Source of the DNA: Micropruina sp.
GTDB lineage: Bacteria > Actinomycetota > Actinomycetes > Propionibacteriales > Propionibacteriaceae
Reading direction: 5' to 3'
Length of the DNA stretch: 64,000 nt
NCBI GenBank assembly: GCA_016716635.1
Contig: JADJVZ010000011.1
Span: 124,001-188,000, forward strand
Shown here: positions 1 through 9,022 of the stretch, piece by piece
Numbering within the stretch: position 1 is the stretch's first letter
Layout of the letters: each line of letters begins with the position of its first letter
The notes under the pieces: model-generated
Databases searched by the model: none
Told to the model about the DNA's origin: nothing
What the model saw: only the letters and a program-made list of their open reading frames with translations
Made by a program: the position numbers and the translations under genes

Positions 1-8
1 TGGGGGGC

Positions 9-419
9 GTGACTGAGCCTGACATCGACGTTGCCGCCCGGCTCGCCCGCCGCTATCCGAAGCCACGGTGGGGGCCCCGCGCTGGGGCGGCCGTCGCCGT
101 CGTGTGTGCCGCGATTCTTGTGGCCTGGGTCGCGTGGGCGGGCACGCACTCGGCCAACCCGCCGGTGGCCGCGTCGGTCGTCACGTTCAATATTGCGTCC
201 GACACGCAGGCGATGGCACGCATCACCGTCGACCGTCCTGACCCTGCCGTCGCGGGTACCTGCCACATCGTCGCCCAGGCCGCGACCTTCGAGCGCGTGG
301 GCGAGTTGACCCTCGACGTCCCGCCGGGGAGCCAGGTGCTGATGAGCATCGACGTCACCGTCAAGACTTTCCGGCGCGCGACAACGGTCTTTGTCGACGG
401 CTGCGCGGCACGTCCTTGA
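9..419 (+). CDS. DUF4307 family membrane protein
   Basis: A 136-residue protein starting at GTG after a G-rich stretch. One hydrophobic helix lies at about residues 25-46, preceded by a basic stretch (RRYPKPRWGPR), so the N-terminus is probably cytoplasmic and the remaining 90 residues extracytoplasmic. The external part is beta-rich with two cysteines (in GTCHIV and DGCAAR) that could form a disulfide. Actinobacterial DUF4307 proteins are known as neighbours of greA and mca, which is the arrangement here (13 bp to greA). Function is unknown. Family assignment rests on size, topology and context. Confidence 0.8.
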   Translation: MTEPDIDVAARLARRYPKPRWGPRAGAAVAVVCAAILVAWVAWAGTHSANPPVAASVVTFNIASDTQAMARITVDRPDPAVAGTCHIVAQAATFERVGELTLDVPPGSQVLMSIDVTVKTFRRATTVFVDGCAARP

Positions 420-431
420 TAGAGTCGACAA

Positions 432-932
432 ATGGCTGACGTGACACAAACGGTATGGCTGACGCAGGACGCGTTCGACAAGTTGAGCGCCGAGTTGACG
501 CACCTGAAAACCGATGGGCGGGCGCTCGTCTCGGCGAAGATCGCCCGGGCGCGCGACGAGGGCGACCTCTCCGAGAACGCCGGCTATCACGCTGCGCGCG
601 AAGAGCAGGGGCATCAAGAGGCGCGCATCCGCGTGCTGCAGCAGATGTTGGAGCAGGCGCAGATCGGCGAGCCGCCCGCGGCCGGCGACACCGTCGCCCC
701 GGGCCTGCGCGTCACCGTGAGCTACGACGGCGATCCCGATGACACCGACACCTTCGTGCTCGGCTCGCGGGAGATGCTGGCCACCGACGACTCGCTCGAC
801 ATCGAGGTCTACTCGCCACAGTCACCGCTCGGGCAGGCCGTCATCGGACGCAAGGTCGGCGAATCGGTCACCTACCCGGCACCGAACGGCAACCCGATCA
901 ACGTGACCATCGAGTCCGTGGACTCGATGTGA
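432..932 (+). CDS. greA: Transcription elongation factor GreA
   Basis: A 166-residue GreA, about the usual length. The N-terminal half (to about residue 75) is the antiparallel coiled coil that enters the RNA polymerase secondary channel; the tip carries acidic residues in RDEGDLSENAGYHAAREEQG, which match the conserved GreA tip motif. The C-terminal half is the FKBP-like domain and ends in the family pattern GxxVTYxAPNG. It stimulates cleavage of backtracked transcripts. The stop codon overlaps the GTG start of mca, so the two are probably co-transcribed. Confidence 0.97.
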   Translation: MADVTQTVWLTQDAFDKLSAELTHLKTDGRALVSAKIARARDEGDLSENAGYHAAREEQGHQEARIRVLQQMLEQAQIGEPPAAGDTVAPGLRVTVSYDGDPDDTDTFVLGSREMLATDDSLDIEVYSPQSPLGQAVIGRKVGESVTYPAPNGNPINVTIESVDSM

Positions 933-1861
933 TGAGTTCTGTGATCCGCACCGACGCCGTCGGTGAGCCCTTGCGGCTGCTTAATGTCCACGCCCACCCC
1001 GACGACGAATCCAGCAAGGGGGCCGCGACCACGGCCAAATACGTCGCCGAGGGCGCCCGGGTCATGGTCGCCACCTGCACGGGCGGTGAGCGTGGCTCCA
1101 TCCTGAACCCGCGCATGGACACCCCCGAGAACTGGGCCAATATCGCCGAGTTGCGGGCCGCCGAAATGGCGCACGCCAAAGAGATCCTCGGCATCGAGCA
1201 GGTCTGGTTGGGCTTCGTCGACTCGGGGTTGCCCGAGGGCGATCCGCTGCCGCCGTTGCCCGAAGGCTGCTTCGCGTTGCAGGACGTCGACGAGGCCGCG
1301 GGGCCGCTGGTGAAGGTGATTCGGAGTTTCCGTCCGCACGTCGTGACGACCTATGACGAGAACGGTGGCTACCCCCACCCCGACCACATCATGACCCACA
1401 AGATCACGATGGCGGCCGTGGCGGCCGCCGCGGATCCGACGCTGTGGCCCGAGCATGGCACGCCGTGGCAGGTCAACAAGGTCTACTACCAGATGGGTTT
1501 TCATCGCCGCCGGTTCGCGGCCCTGGACGTGCTGATGCACGACCACGGCCTTGATTCGCCCTACGGGCAATGGCTGAAGGATTGGGCCGAAGAGCCCGCG
1601 CAGGAGCAGCGGCTGACCACGTTCGTTCCGTGCGCGGAGTACTTCCCGATCCGTGATGAGGCATTGAAAGCGCACGCCACCCAGATCGACCCCGATGGCT
1701 TCTGGTTCGCGGTGCCGATGGACATTCAGGCCAAGGGCTGGCCGACCGAGGACTACCAGTTGGTGCTGTCGAACGTCCCGACGTGCTTGCCCGAGGACGA
1801 CCTGTTTGCCGGCGTCGAACTGGGAGCGGAGGTGCCTGACTCGTGGTCTTACTCGATCTAG
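929..1861 (+). CDS. mca: Mycothiol S-conjugate amidase Mca
   Basis: A zinc amidase of the LmbE/PIG-L fold, 310 residues. The metal-binding motif AHPDDE is at about residues 22-27 and a second motif, YPHPDH, carries the other histidine ligand. Mca cleaves mycothiol S-conjugates to a mercapturic acid and glucosaminyl-inositol, a detoxification step. MshB (the biosynthetic deacetylase) is a close paralog, but length and location next to greA favour Mca. The GTG at 929 overlaps the greA stop by 4 bp; an ATG follows at 932. Presence of this gene implies that the cell makes mycothiol. Confidence 0.93.
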   Translation: MMSSVIRTDAVGEPLRLLNVHAHPDDESSKGAATTAKYVAEGARVMVATCTGGERGSILNPRMDTPENWANIAELRAAEMAHAKEILGIEQVWLGFVDSGLPEGDPLPPLPEGCFALQDVDEAAGPLVKVIRSFRPHVVTTYDENGGYPHPDHIMTHKITMAAVAAAADPTLWPEHGTPWQVNKVYYQMGFHRRRFAALDVLMHDHGLDSPYGQWLKDWAEEPAQEQRLTTFVPCAEYFPIRDEALKAHATQIDPDGFWFAVPMDIQAKGWPTEDYQLVLSNVPTCLPEDDLFAGVELGAEVPDSWSYSI

Positions 1862-2103
1862 ATCCGGCCAAGGTCCCGGCCCCCGGCTGGATCCCGCTGC
1901 TGCTGACGTTGCTGGCGTTGGTGGCCGTGGCGTTGCTGTTCCTCAGCATGCGCAAGCACCTCGGACGCATCACGTCCCCGGACGATCCGGCGCCCGAGTC
2001 GGATGCCCAGGGCACCGACGCGGGGACTCGGCCTGCTGCCGCGGGCCCGGTTGCGGCGAAGGACGCGAGGCCCGGCGATGCCGACACGGGAAAAGGTCAC
2101 TGA
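1843..2103 (+). CDS. Small single-pass membrane protein downstream of mca
   Basis: An 86-residue protein starting at GTG inside the last 19 bases of mca. One strong transmembrane helix (about residues 16-38, PLLLTLLALVAVALLFLSM) is followed by a basic stop-transfer stretch and a Pro/Ala/Asp-rich, probably disordered tail. Similar small proteins follow mca in mycobacteria. The start overlap suggests translational coupling with mca. Function unknown. Confidence 0.75.
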   Translation: MVLLDLDPAKVPAPGWIPLLLTLLALVAVALLFLSMRKHLGRITSPDDPAPESDAQGTDAGTRPAAAGPVAAKDARPGDADTGKGH

Positions 2104-2127
2104 CCACCTCCCCGTAGGCTAGGCGCC

Positions 2128-4152
2128 GTGAACCGACTCGCTGAGGCCCAAAGCCCCTATCTGCGCCAGCATGCCGACAATCCGATCGATTGGTGGCCGT
2201 GGGGACCTGAGGCTCTCGCCGAGGCCAAGAAATCTGGTCGTCCGATCCTGTTGTCCGTGGGCTACGCCGCTTGCCACTGGTGTCATGTCATGGCGCACGA
2301 GTCCTTCTCGGATCCGAACGTCGCCGAGTTCGTCAACGCCCACTTCGTGGCCATCAAGGTCGACCGGGAAGAGCGTCCGGACGTCGATTCGCTCTACATG
2401 CAGGCGACCCAAGCGCTGACCGGCCAGGGCGGCTGGCCCAACACGGTGTTTCTCACCCCCGACACCGTTCCCTTCTTCGCGGGCACCTACTTTCCGCCCG
2501 AGCGCCGGGGTGGGCTGCCCAGCTTCCTCGAGGTCTGCCAGGCTCTGGCGGCGGCGTGGGATGAGCGCCGCGAGGAGGTTCTCGGGTCAGCGGACGCGAT
2601 CCTCGCTCACGTCACCGCTGAATCGGGCGTGCTGCCCGCGACCGAGCGCTTTGACGTGTGGGCCACGCTGAAGGCGCTGAACGAGGCCTACGATCCGATC
2701 CACGGCGGGTTCGGTGGGGCGCCGAAGTTCCCGGCCCCGCTCGTGCTCGACGCCTTGGTCGTGAAGGGCGAGCCCGCCACCCTGGAGATCGCGCAGCAGA
2801 CCCTCGACGCGATGGCGCGGGGCGGCATCCACGATCAGGTGGGGGGCGGCTTCCATCGGTACAGCGTTGACGACGCGTGGGTGGTGCCGCACTTCGAGAA
2901 GATGCTCTACGACAATGCGCTACTGCTCGGAGCGTATGTGCGGGGCTGGCGTCGGACGCCCGACCACGATCCGGCACTGCGCTGGAACATGGAGCGTTCG
3001 ATCCGCGGCATCGTTGCCTGGTGGCAGCGCGAACTGCTGACCGAGGAAGGCGCCTTGGCCGCCAGCCTGGATGCTGACTCCTCCGACATCCGGGGCATGG
3101 TGGGCGAAGGCTTCTACTACGTGTGGAGCCCCGAACTTCTCACTGATGCCCTGGGCGCGGAGGACGGCGACTGGGCGACCTCGGTGTTTCACGTGACCAA
3201 GGCCGGTACGTTTGACGAAGGCTTATCGACCCTGCAGCTGCGCGGCAACCCCGACGCCGAGCGGCTCTCCAGCGTGGTCGAGCGCCTCCAGCACGTGCGC
3301 TCGCACCGGTTCAAGCCGTCCCGCGACGACAAAGTGGTCGCTTCGTGGAATGGCTGGGCCGTCGATTCGCTGGTCCAGGCGGCCATGGTATTCGGGGAGC
3401 CGGGCTGGCTCGACCTCGCGCGCAGCATCTCCGAGGCGCTATGGCAGCACAACATGGTGGACGGGCACCTCCGGCGGGTCTCACTGGCGGGGGTCGCGGG
3501 ACCGGACGAGGGGGCCCTCGATGACTACGCCGCCGTGGCTCTCGGGTGGGCCCGACTGGGTGCCGCGATCGGCGAGGCCGTGTGGGTGCAGCGCGCCGAG
3601 GGTCTCCTGGCGATCGCCTTGGCCGATTTCGCGGCGGGCGACGGCGGTTTCTACGACACGTCGGCGCGGGCCGAGGCGCTCCTCGTCCGCCCCCGGAGTC
3701 TGACGGACAATCCGACCCCGTCCGGAACCTCGACTCTCGTCGCCGCCCTGCGGTTGGTCGGGCTGCTCGCTGACCGGGACGACTTGCTGGGCGCCGCCGG
3801 CGCCGCGCTCGGAACCCTACGGCCTTACACGACGGCCGTTCCCCGTTTCGCGGGCTGGGCCCTTGCCGAGGAGTTGATCTCCGACGAGGCCCGCAAAGGT
3901 CTTGGGCAGGCCGTGTGTGTGGTGGTGGAACCAGCGAGCGAGGGCATCTCCGACCTCGCGCGGGCGGCGTTCCGGATGGCACCGGCCGGCACCGCGGTGA
4001 TCGTAGGCCCGCCCGGCACGACCGGTTTCGCCCACCACTTCGAGGAGCGGGACGCCGAGGTCGTTTCGGGCTATGTGTGCCGGGGGACGACCTGCTTCGC
4101 GCCCGCCACCGACGTTGAGGGGTTGCGGACCGCTCTCTGGTCCCGCTGCTGA
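2128..4152 (+). CDS. Thioredoxin-domain protein of the YyaL / DUF255 family
   Basis: A 674-residue protein starting at GTG. The N-terminal 160 residues match the DUF255 thioredoxin-like domain, opening with the family pattern NRLAxxxSPYLxQHAxNPIDWWPW; its redox motif is CHWC (in YAACHWCHVMAHESF). The rest is alpha-helical with glycoside-hydrolase-like toroid segments, including GGIHDQVGGGFHRY and PHFEKMLYDNALL, both typical of the family. Length is close to that of bacterial YyaL and animal spermatogenesis-associated protein 20. Molecular function is not established. The 3' end is only 5 bp from the convergent hemolysin III gene. Confidence 0.9.
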   Translation: MNRLAEAQSPYLRQHADNPIDWWPWGPEALAEAKKSGRPILLSVGYAACHWCHVMAHESFSDPNVAEFVNAHFVAIKVDREERPDVDSLYMQATQALTGQGGWPNTVFLTPDTVPFFAGTYFPPERRGGLPSFLEVCQALAAAWDERREEVLGSADAILAHVTAESGVLPATERFDVWATLKALNEAYDPIHGGFGGAPKFPAPLVLDALVVKGEPATLEIAQQTLDAMARGGIHDQVGGGFHRYSVDDAWVVPHFEKMLYDNALLLGAYVRGWRRTPDHDPALRWNMERSIRGIVAWWQRELLTEEGALAASLDADSSDIRGMVGEGFYYVWSPELLTDALGAEDGDWATSVFHVTKAGTFDEGLSTLQLRGNPDAERLSSVVERLQHVRSHRFKPSRDDKVVASWNGWAVDSLVQAAMVFGEPGWLDLARSISEALWQHNMVDGHLRRVSLAGVAGPDEGALDDYAAVALGWARLGAAIGEAVWVQRAEGLLAIALADFAAGDGGFYDTSARAEALLVRPRSLTDNPTPSGTSTLVAALRLVGLLADRDDLLGAAGAALGTLRPYTTAVPRFAGWALAEELISDEARKGLGQAVCVVVEPASEGISDLARAAFRMAPAGTAVIVGPPGTTGFAHHFEERDAEVVSGYVCRGTTCFAPATDVEGLRTALWSRC

Positions 4153-4157
4153 GCGCC

Positions 4158-4805
4158 TCAGCGCAGCCCGATGGCCGCCACGAGAATGGCCGCGTAGTGG
4201 CAACTGGCGCCGATGACGGTGCCGGCGTGGAAGATCTCGTGGTACCCGAAGTACTTGGGCGAGGGGTTGGGCCACTTGAGGGCGTAGACGATCGCGCCGA
4301 GTGTGTAGGCCAGGCCACCGGCCGCCATGAGCGCGACGACGGCCACGCCGCCCGTGGCGTAGAAGGAGCCCATCCAGGCAATGGATAACCACCCCATGGC
4401 GATGTAGAGCACCACGTCCAGCCACCGGGGCGCGCTGTGCCAGAGCATCTCGCGGGCCACGCCGAGCGCGGCAACCGTCCAGATGAGCCCCAACAGCAGC
4501 GTTGCTTGGTCGCTCGGGAGCAGCAGGAGGGCGAGGGGGGTGTAGCAGCCAGCGATGAACAAGAAGATGTTGGCGTGATCGGTGCGTCGCAACCAGAACT
4601 CGACTTTGGGGGGCCAGTTGCCGCGGTGATACAGCCCGCTGATCCCGAAGAGGATCAACGCAGCCGTCAGCCAGACAGCCGAGCCGACGCGGCCCTGCAC
4701 CGTGGGGGTCAGCACCAGAAGGATCAGGCCCCCGATCATGGCGAGGGGAACCATTCCGACGTGGAACCATCCCCTCATGAGGGGTTTTGTGACGCTTGGG
4801 GTCAT
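4158..4805 (-). CDS. Hemolysin III / TrhA-family membrane protein
   Basis: A 215-residue seven-helix membrane protein of the PAQR/hemolysin III superfamily. The conserved polar residues are visible: SGLYHR, RRTDHANIFLFIAGCYTP, and the C-terminal HEIFHxxxxxxxxxH (YHEIFHAGTVIGASCHY). These His, Asp and Ser residues form a metal site in PAQR proteins. The bacterial members have been linked to membrane fluidity rather than haemolysis. Transcribed alone, convergent with the preceding gene. Confidence 0.92.
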   Translation of the reverse strand: MTPSVTKPLMRGWFHVGMVPLAMIGGLILLVLTPTVQGRVGSAVWLTAALILFGISGLYHRGNWPPKVEFWLRRTDHANIFLFIAGCYTPLALLLLPSDQATLLLGLIWTVAALGVAREMLWHSAPRWLDVVLYIAMGWLSIAWMGSFYATGGVAVVALMAAGGLAYTLGAIVYALKWPNPSPKYFGYHEIFHAGTVIGASCHYAAILVAAIGLR

Positions 4806-4932
4806 GCGCCCTCTCCTAACCTACGGTTGCGTAAGTTAAGCATACTCCCGCGCCGGGGCGCCGCTCGAGCAAGGGTCCGCCACCGGCGTCCGCGCACAGT
4901 ATTTGCCCAGGTGGCGGGGCTATATTGTGCTC

Positions 4933-5742
4933 ATGCCTTGGGCCGAGCGGCTGCCAGCCCTCCTTGATCGTTTTAACCCCGCCGGGTTGCTGTACGGCGG
5001 GTATGAGGCCCGACTCCTGTCGGAGCTGAAGAAGTCCTCCCTCCCGCGCCACGTCGCCGTTCTCGCGGACGGAAATCGCCGCTGGGCGCGCGCCAACGCC
5101 CCCGGTGAATCGCTGGTCGTGGGCTACCAGGCAGGTGCCGACAAACTGCGCGAGTTCGTCCGCTGGTGCGACGAGGTGGGCATCCCGGTGGTCACGTTGT
5201 GGGTGCTTTCCACCGAGAACCTGACGCGCAGCGCTTCGGCCGAAGTGGACCCACTCTTGGACGTCATCGGGGACTTGTTCACCGAGTTGGCCGCCGAAGG
5301 CACGTGGTGCGTCCAATCGGTGGGGGATCTGGCGTTGCTGCCCGCGCCCATGGTGGCGAAGATCCGCGCGGCCGAAGAGGCGACGTCCGATCGTCCGGGC
5401 ATTCATGTCAACATCGCGGTCGCGTACGGGGGGCGCCACGAACTGCGCGACGCCGTCCGCTCGCTGTTGGCCGATGAGGCCAGCAAGGGCACCGAGCTCG
5501 CCCAGCTTGCTCAGTCGTTGGAGATTGATGACCTGAGCGATCATCTCTACACGGCGGGCCAGCCCGACCCCGACCTCATCATCCGCACCTCGGGCGAGCA
5601 GCGGCTGTCGGGTTTTTTGATGTGGCAGTCGGCCCACAGCGAGTTCTACTTCTGCGAGGCCCTGTGGCCCGACTTCCGCAAGGTCGACTTCATCCGCGCG
5701 CTGCGCAGCTACGCGCAGCGTGAGAGGCGCTACGGGCGCTGA
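4933..5742 (+). CDS. Cis-prenyltransferase (isoprenyl diphosphate synthase, UppS family)
   Basis: A 269-residue cis-prenyltransferase if the ATG at 4933 is the start; an in-frame TTG at 4903 is possible. The catalytic region HVAVLADGNRRWA carries the conserved Asp and Asn, and the second family signature RTSGEQRLSGFLMWQSAHSE is near the C-terminus with the YFCEALWPDF tail. It adds isopentenyl diphosphate in cis to an allylic primer to make polyprenyl carriers for the cell envelope. The N-terminal 30 residues and position after a hemolysin III gene resemble the mycobacterial short-chain Z-farnesyl synthase, so product length is uncertain. The last 13 bases overlap the convergent CPBP gene. Confidence 0.9.
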   Translation: MPWAERLPALLDRFNPAGLLYGGYEARLLSELKKSSLPRHVAVLADGNRRWARANAPGESLVVGYQAGADKLREFVRWCDEVGIPVVTLWVLSTENLTRSASAEVDPLLDVIGDLFTELAAEGTWCVQSVGDLALLPAPMVAKIRAAEEATSDRPGIHVNIAVAYGGRHELRDAVRSLLADEASKGTELAQLAQSLEIDDLSDHLYTAGQPDPDLIIRTSGEQRLSGFLMWQSAHSEFYFCEALWPDFRKVDFIRALRSYAQRERRYGR

Positions 5743-6536
5743 GGCCGTCCGTCCCGCCAGGTCACTCCGCAGGCTCGCAACGCCACCCAGACCAGCGCCA
5801 GTTGACCCGCGGCGGCTGTGACTTCCAGGAGCGGCGGGCCTGCCCAGGTGGCGCTCGTGAGGGGAATCGCCCAGTTTGAGGCGAAGACCGACACCAGGTT
5901 CGTCCCGGCATGGAGCCCAAGCCCCACCGCCACGCTGCCGCATCGAATCGTCGCCCACCCCCAGGCAGCACCGAAGGCCGCCCGGGAACCCACCACCCAG
6001 GCGATGGTGAGCGGATCGGGCGCTGTGGCGAGCACGGACGGGAGGTGCAGGAGGCCGAAAATGGCTCCCGTGAGGACCACGGCGGCGACGCCGGGGACCC
6101 GCCCGCGGAGGATAGTCAACGCCGCGCCGCGCAGCGTCAGCTCCTCGGGGAGCGCGTTCATGACGACCCCGGCAAGGAGCGCGCCCACCAAGGCCGGCAG
6201 GAGCCGGTCCGCTGATTCCGCGGCCGACGGAAGGCGATATTCCCCGCCCGCCCACCGGATCGCGGCCTCGATCAGGCCCCACCCGAGGGCGAGGCCGAAG
6301 CTGACGAGCAGGGTGCGAGCGACGGGTGTGTGGGGCTGTTGGACCAGGGGCGAGCGGAGCGGGCGCGGCGCAGCGGCGAACCACAGCAGCCAGGCACCCA
6401 CGTACCAGAGCGCGAGAGCCAGCAGCCACGGTTGGTGCAGCCACACCAGGGCGGCGCCGAGCAGCGCGGCGGCGACGCCCAGCGCGAGCACAGCGGCGGC
6501 ACCCCAGCGGCGGTCCGGTCTCGTGAGGGTGGTCAT
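5730..6536 (-). CDS. CPBP-family intramembrane metalloprotease
   Basis: A 268-residue, roughly eight-helix membrane protein. The CPBP (Abi/CAAX prenyl protease-like) motifs are all present: motif 1 PEELTLRG with the tandem Glu and Arg, motif 2 FGLLHLP with His, and motif 3 GLHAGTN with His and Asn. These residues bind zinc and catalyse intramembrane cleavage in the family. The substrate is unknown; actinobacterial members are implicated in processing of small peptides or membrane anchors. Expressed alone on the minus strand. Confidence 0.87.
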   Translation of the reverse strand: MTTLTRPDRRWGAAAVLALGVAAALLGAALVWLHQPWLLALALWYVGAWLLWFAAAPRPLRSPLVQQPHTPVARTLLVSFGLALGWGLIEAAIRWAGGEYRLPSAAESADRLLPALVGALLAGVVMNALPEELTLRGAALTILRGRVPGVAAVVLTGAIFGLLHLPSVLATAPDPLTIAWVVGSRAAFGAAWGWATIRCGSVAVGLGLHAGTNLVSVFASNWAIPLTSATWAGPPLLEVTAAAGQLALVWVALRACGVTWRDGRPQRP

Positions 6537-6770
6537 AGCTCGACCCTAGGGATGCCCCGCCCCGAGCCGCATCGGGTCGCACCCGCGCTTTGCCCTGGTT
6601 CTGGCGGCGTCCAGAGCTCCGGTGGGGAGTGGCGGCCGGTCCCTGCACGGACCCCCGACGTTCATCGGATCGTTGCCGACACGCCAGCCGCGGGGTGCGG
6701 GGCGCGGGCGCTGACGCGGCTTATGTTGAGTGCAACCGCTCCTCCGGAGTCGGACCGGAGGGGCCCTTCG

Positions 6771-8135
6771 ATGGGAGCCCGCGCCATGCCGCGAACCGCG
6801 ACCCGGCCCCGTGTTCAGCAGACGAACGACCAGTTCGGCGACACGCTCACCAAGACCTATGTGATCGACACCTCGGTGTTGCTCAGCGATCCGCAGGCGC
6901 TGCGGAATTTCGCCGAGCATGAGGTGCTCGTCCCGATCGTGGTGATCACCGAACTGGAGGCCAAACGCTCGCATCCCGAACTCGGCTACTTCGCGCGCGC
7001 CGCGCTGCGCCTGTTGGACGATTTGCGCTCGCGCCACGGCCGCCTCGACCTGCCGATCGAAATCAACGAGCAGCACGGCACCTTGCACGTCGAGCTCAAC
7101 CACACTGATCCGATGATCCTGCCGGCGGGCTTCCGGCTCGGGGACAACGACTCCCGGATCCTCGCCGTCGCCCTCAACTACGCCGCCGAGGGTCGCCATG
7201 TCGTCCTGGTGAGCAAGGACGTGCCGCTGCGCGTCAAGGCGTCCGCGGTGGGGTTGGCGGCCGAGGAGTACCTGCACGAATTGCCCCCCGACTCGGGTTG
7301 GACGGGCATGACCGAGGTGCAGGTGGCGGCTGGCACGATCGACGCCCTCTATGCGGCCGGGTCGGCGATCGTCCCGGAGGCCGTAGATCTGCCCTGTCAC
7401 ACCGGTGTGGTCATGCACGCCGGACGCCAGTCCGCGCTCGGACGGATGCAGCCCGACGGCAACGTCCGCCTGGTCAAGCAAGAGCGGGATTGCTTCGGCA
7501 TCCACGGACGCTCGGCCGAGCAGCGAGTCGCCCTGGACCTGCTGTTGGATCCGAGCGTCGGCATCGTGTCACTGGGCGGCCGCGCTGGCACCGGCAAATC
7601 GGCGCTCGCGCTGTGCGCCGGCCTGGAGGCGGTCATGGAGCGACGCCAACACAGCAAGGTGCTCGTCTTTCGTCCGCTGTACGCCGTCGGCGGCCAGGAA
7701 CTGGGCTACCTGCCCGGCAGCGAGTCGGAGAAGATGTCGCCCTGGGCCCAGGCGGTCTTCGACACGCTGGGGTCGGTCACCAACAAGCACGTGATCGACG
7801 AGGTACTGGAACGCGACTTGCTCGAGGTGCTGCCGCTGACGCACATCCGCGGACGCTCGCTCCACGACGCATTCGTCATCGTGGACGAGGCCCAATCCCT
7901 CGAGCGCAACGTGCTCCTCACGGTGCTCTCGCGCATCGGCCAGAACAGCCGCGTCGTGCTCACCCACGACGTCGCCCAGCGCGACAACCTCCGCGTCGGG
8001 CGTCATGACGGGGTCGTCGCTGTCGTCGAGAAGCTCAAGGGACATCCGCTGTTCGCCCATGTGACCCTGCAACGGTCCGAGCGTTCGCAGATCGCGGCCC
8101 TGGTGACCGAAATGCTGGAGGACATCGGCATCTGA
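6771..8135 (+). CDS. PhoH-family ATPase with N-terminal PIN domain (PhoH2 type)
   Basis: Start chosen at the ATG at 6771, 7 nt after a GGAGGGG ribosome-binding site; a second ATG lies at 6786. The 454-residue product has an N-terminal PIN ribonuclease domain (YVIDTSVLLSDP with the first catalytic Asp, then TELEAK and DNDSRIL acidic residues) and a C-terminal PhoH ATPase with Walker A GRAGTGKSALAL and Walker B IVDEAQ. Mycobacterial PhoH2 proteins with this fusion are RNA helicase-ribonucleases. The reading frame stays open far upstream but that part has no family resemblance and is excluded. Confidence 0.93.
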   Translation: MGARAMPRTATRPRVQQTNDQFGDTLTKTYVIDTSVLLSDPQALRNFAEHEVLVPIVVITELEAKRSHPELGYFARAALRLLDDLRSRHGRLDLPIEINEQHGTLHVELNHTDPMILPAGFRLGDNDSRILAVALNYAAEGRHVVLVSKDVPLRVKASAVGLAAEEYLHELPPDSGWTGMTEVQVAAGTIDALYAAGSAIVPEAVDLPCHTGVVMHAGRQSALGRMQPDGNVRLVKQERDCFGIHGRSAEQRVALDLLLDPSVGIVSLGGRAGTGKSALALCAGLEAVMERRQHSKVLVFRPLYAVGGQELGYLPGSESEKMSPWAQAVFDTLGSVTNKHVIDEVLERDLLEVLPLTHIRGRSLHDAFVIVDEAQSLERNVLLTVLSRIGQNSRVVLTHDVAQRDNLRVGRHDGVVAVVEKLKGHPLFAHVTLQRSERSQIAALVTEMLEDIGI

Positions 8136-8196
8136 ACCCGCTCTCGACTCGACGTCTGCGGTGCAGCCGCCTGCGGCCCGCACCCCCAAGCTTTGC

Positions 8197-8268
8197 CGAC
8201 GTTGCTTGCGCTACTCGTCCTTGCTTCCGATATAGCGCAAGCAAGGACGACGAACGCAAGCAACGTCG
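8197..8268. repeat. 72-bp imperfect palindrome, convergent intergenic repeat
   Basis: Two 30-nt arms (8197-8226 and 8239-8268) match at 27 positions around a 12-nt centre. The outer arm reads CGACGTTGCTTGCG and the inner arm CGTCCTTGCTT. It lies between the convergent phoH and methyltransferase genes, so it could act as a bidirectional terminator, though no T-run follows. A related palindrome occurs downstream of ispH (22111-22148 with 23814-23850), so it belongs to a dispersed family. Confidence 0.85.
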
Positions 8269-8316
8269 AGGGGGAAAGGGTGGGACGCTCGGCGAGGCGG
8301 TTTCGTGGGGCCGGAG

Positions 8317-8946
8317 TTAGCGCGGGGTGGCGAGGTAGACCACGTAGGTGAAATCGCGGCCCTCGCGGGTGACGGGGATCTCGTGGGTCTGGACGTCCGC
8401 GAGGGTGGCCAGCGTCGCCGCGAGGGCCGGGGACGCGTCTTCGCACCAGATCGCCAACATTCCGCCTGGCGCTAAGCGGGCCAGGCAGTGCCGCAGGAAG
8501 TCTGAGCCGTAGACGGCCGCGTTCTGGTCGTGGATCAGGAACGTCGGACCATTGTCGACGTCCAACAAGAGCGCGTCCCAATGATCGTCCGACGCCTCGA
8601 CGAACGCGGCGATGTCGGCGTGATGCAGTTGGACGCGCGGGTCGGACGCCACCCGTCCCAGCTGAGCCGTGACCCCTTGCCGCGCCCACTCGATCAGCGG
8701 CCCGGCGAGTTCGACGACGTCCAACTGCAGCTCCGGTCGGGCCAGCAGGCGGTCGGCCGTGAAGCCCAGCCCTAGTCCACCCACGAGCACGCGCCGGGCC
8801 GTGGCGGGCACGAGATCGGCCAGCACCAGCTCCGAGGTGACCTCGGCGGAATCCATCGCGAACACTCCGTTCACGATCAGTTCGACGACATCGCCGCGGC
8901 GGCGCAGCGCCACCTCGCCCTGTGGTGTTTGGGCGCGGGCGAGCAT
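8317..8946 (-). CDS. Spermidine-synthase-like class I methyltransferase-fold protein
   Basis: About 209 residues from the ATG at 8946, which has GGAG 6 nt upstream; an ATG at 8958 is an alternative. The fold is that of spermidine/spermine synthases: a glycine-rich VLVGGLGLGFTADRLL, an acidic end to the next strand (LDVVELAGPL), and the ALLLDVDNGP strand. Bacterial short members of this group without the N-terminal beta domain are common in actinobacteria and their substrates are unknown. Divergent from the DUF4245 gene, with about 76 bp between the starts. Confidence 0.78.
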   Translation of the reverse strand: MLARAQTPQGEVALRRRGDVVELIVNGVFAMDSAEVTSELVLADLVPATARRVLVGGLGLGFTADRLLARPELQLDVVELAGPLIEWARQGVTAQLGRVASDPRVQLHHADIAAFVEASDDHWDALLLDVDNGPTFLIHDQNAAVYGSDFLRHCLARLAPGGMLAIWCEDASPALAATLATLADVQTHEIPVTREGRDFTYVVYLATPR

Positions 8947-9022
8947 TTCGGTCTCCATCACCGGACCATCGTGTGGTCTGTCGGGGCGGGTGTCCAGGCG
9001 GAGGTGTGTGAGAATCGGGCCC

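Noticed and set aside
3311..4474. 387-codon open frame on the minus strand opposite the thioredoxin-domain gene and the hemolysin III gene
   Set aside because: Low-complexity Arg/Pro composition and full overlap with two well-supported genes.
4816..6648. 610-codon open frame on the minus strand across the prenyltransferase and CPBP genes
   Set aside because: Arg/Gly/Pro-rich translation with no family resemblance; it is the shadow of real genes on high-GC DNA.
6330..6770. N-terminal extension of the PhoH protein
   Set aside because: The stretch overlaps the CPBP gene in antisense and has no PhoH similarity; the ATG at 6771 has a proper ribosome-binding site.
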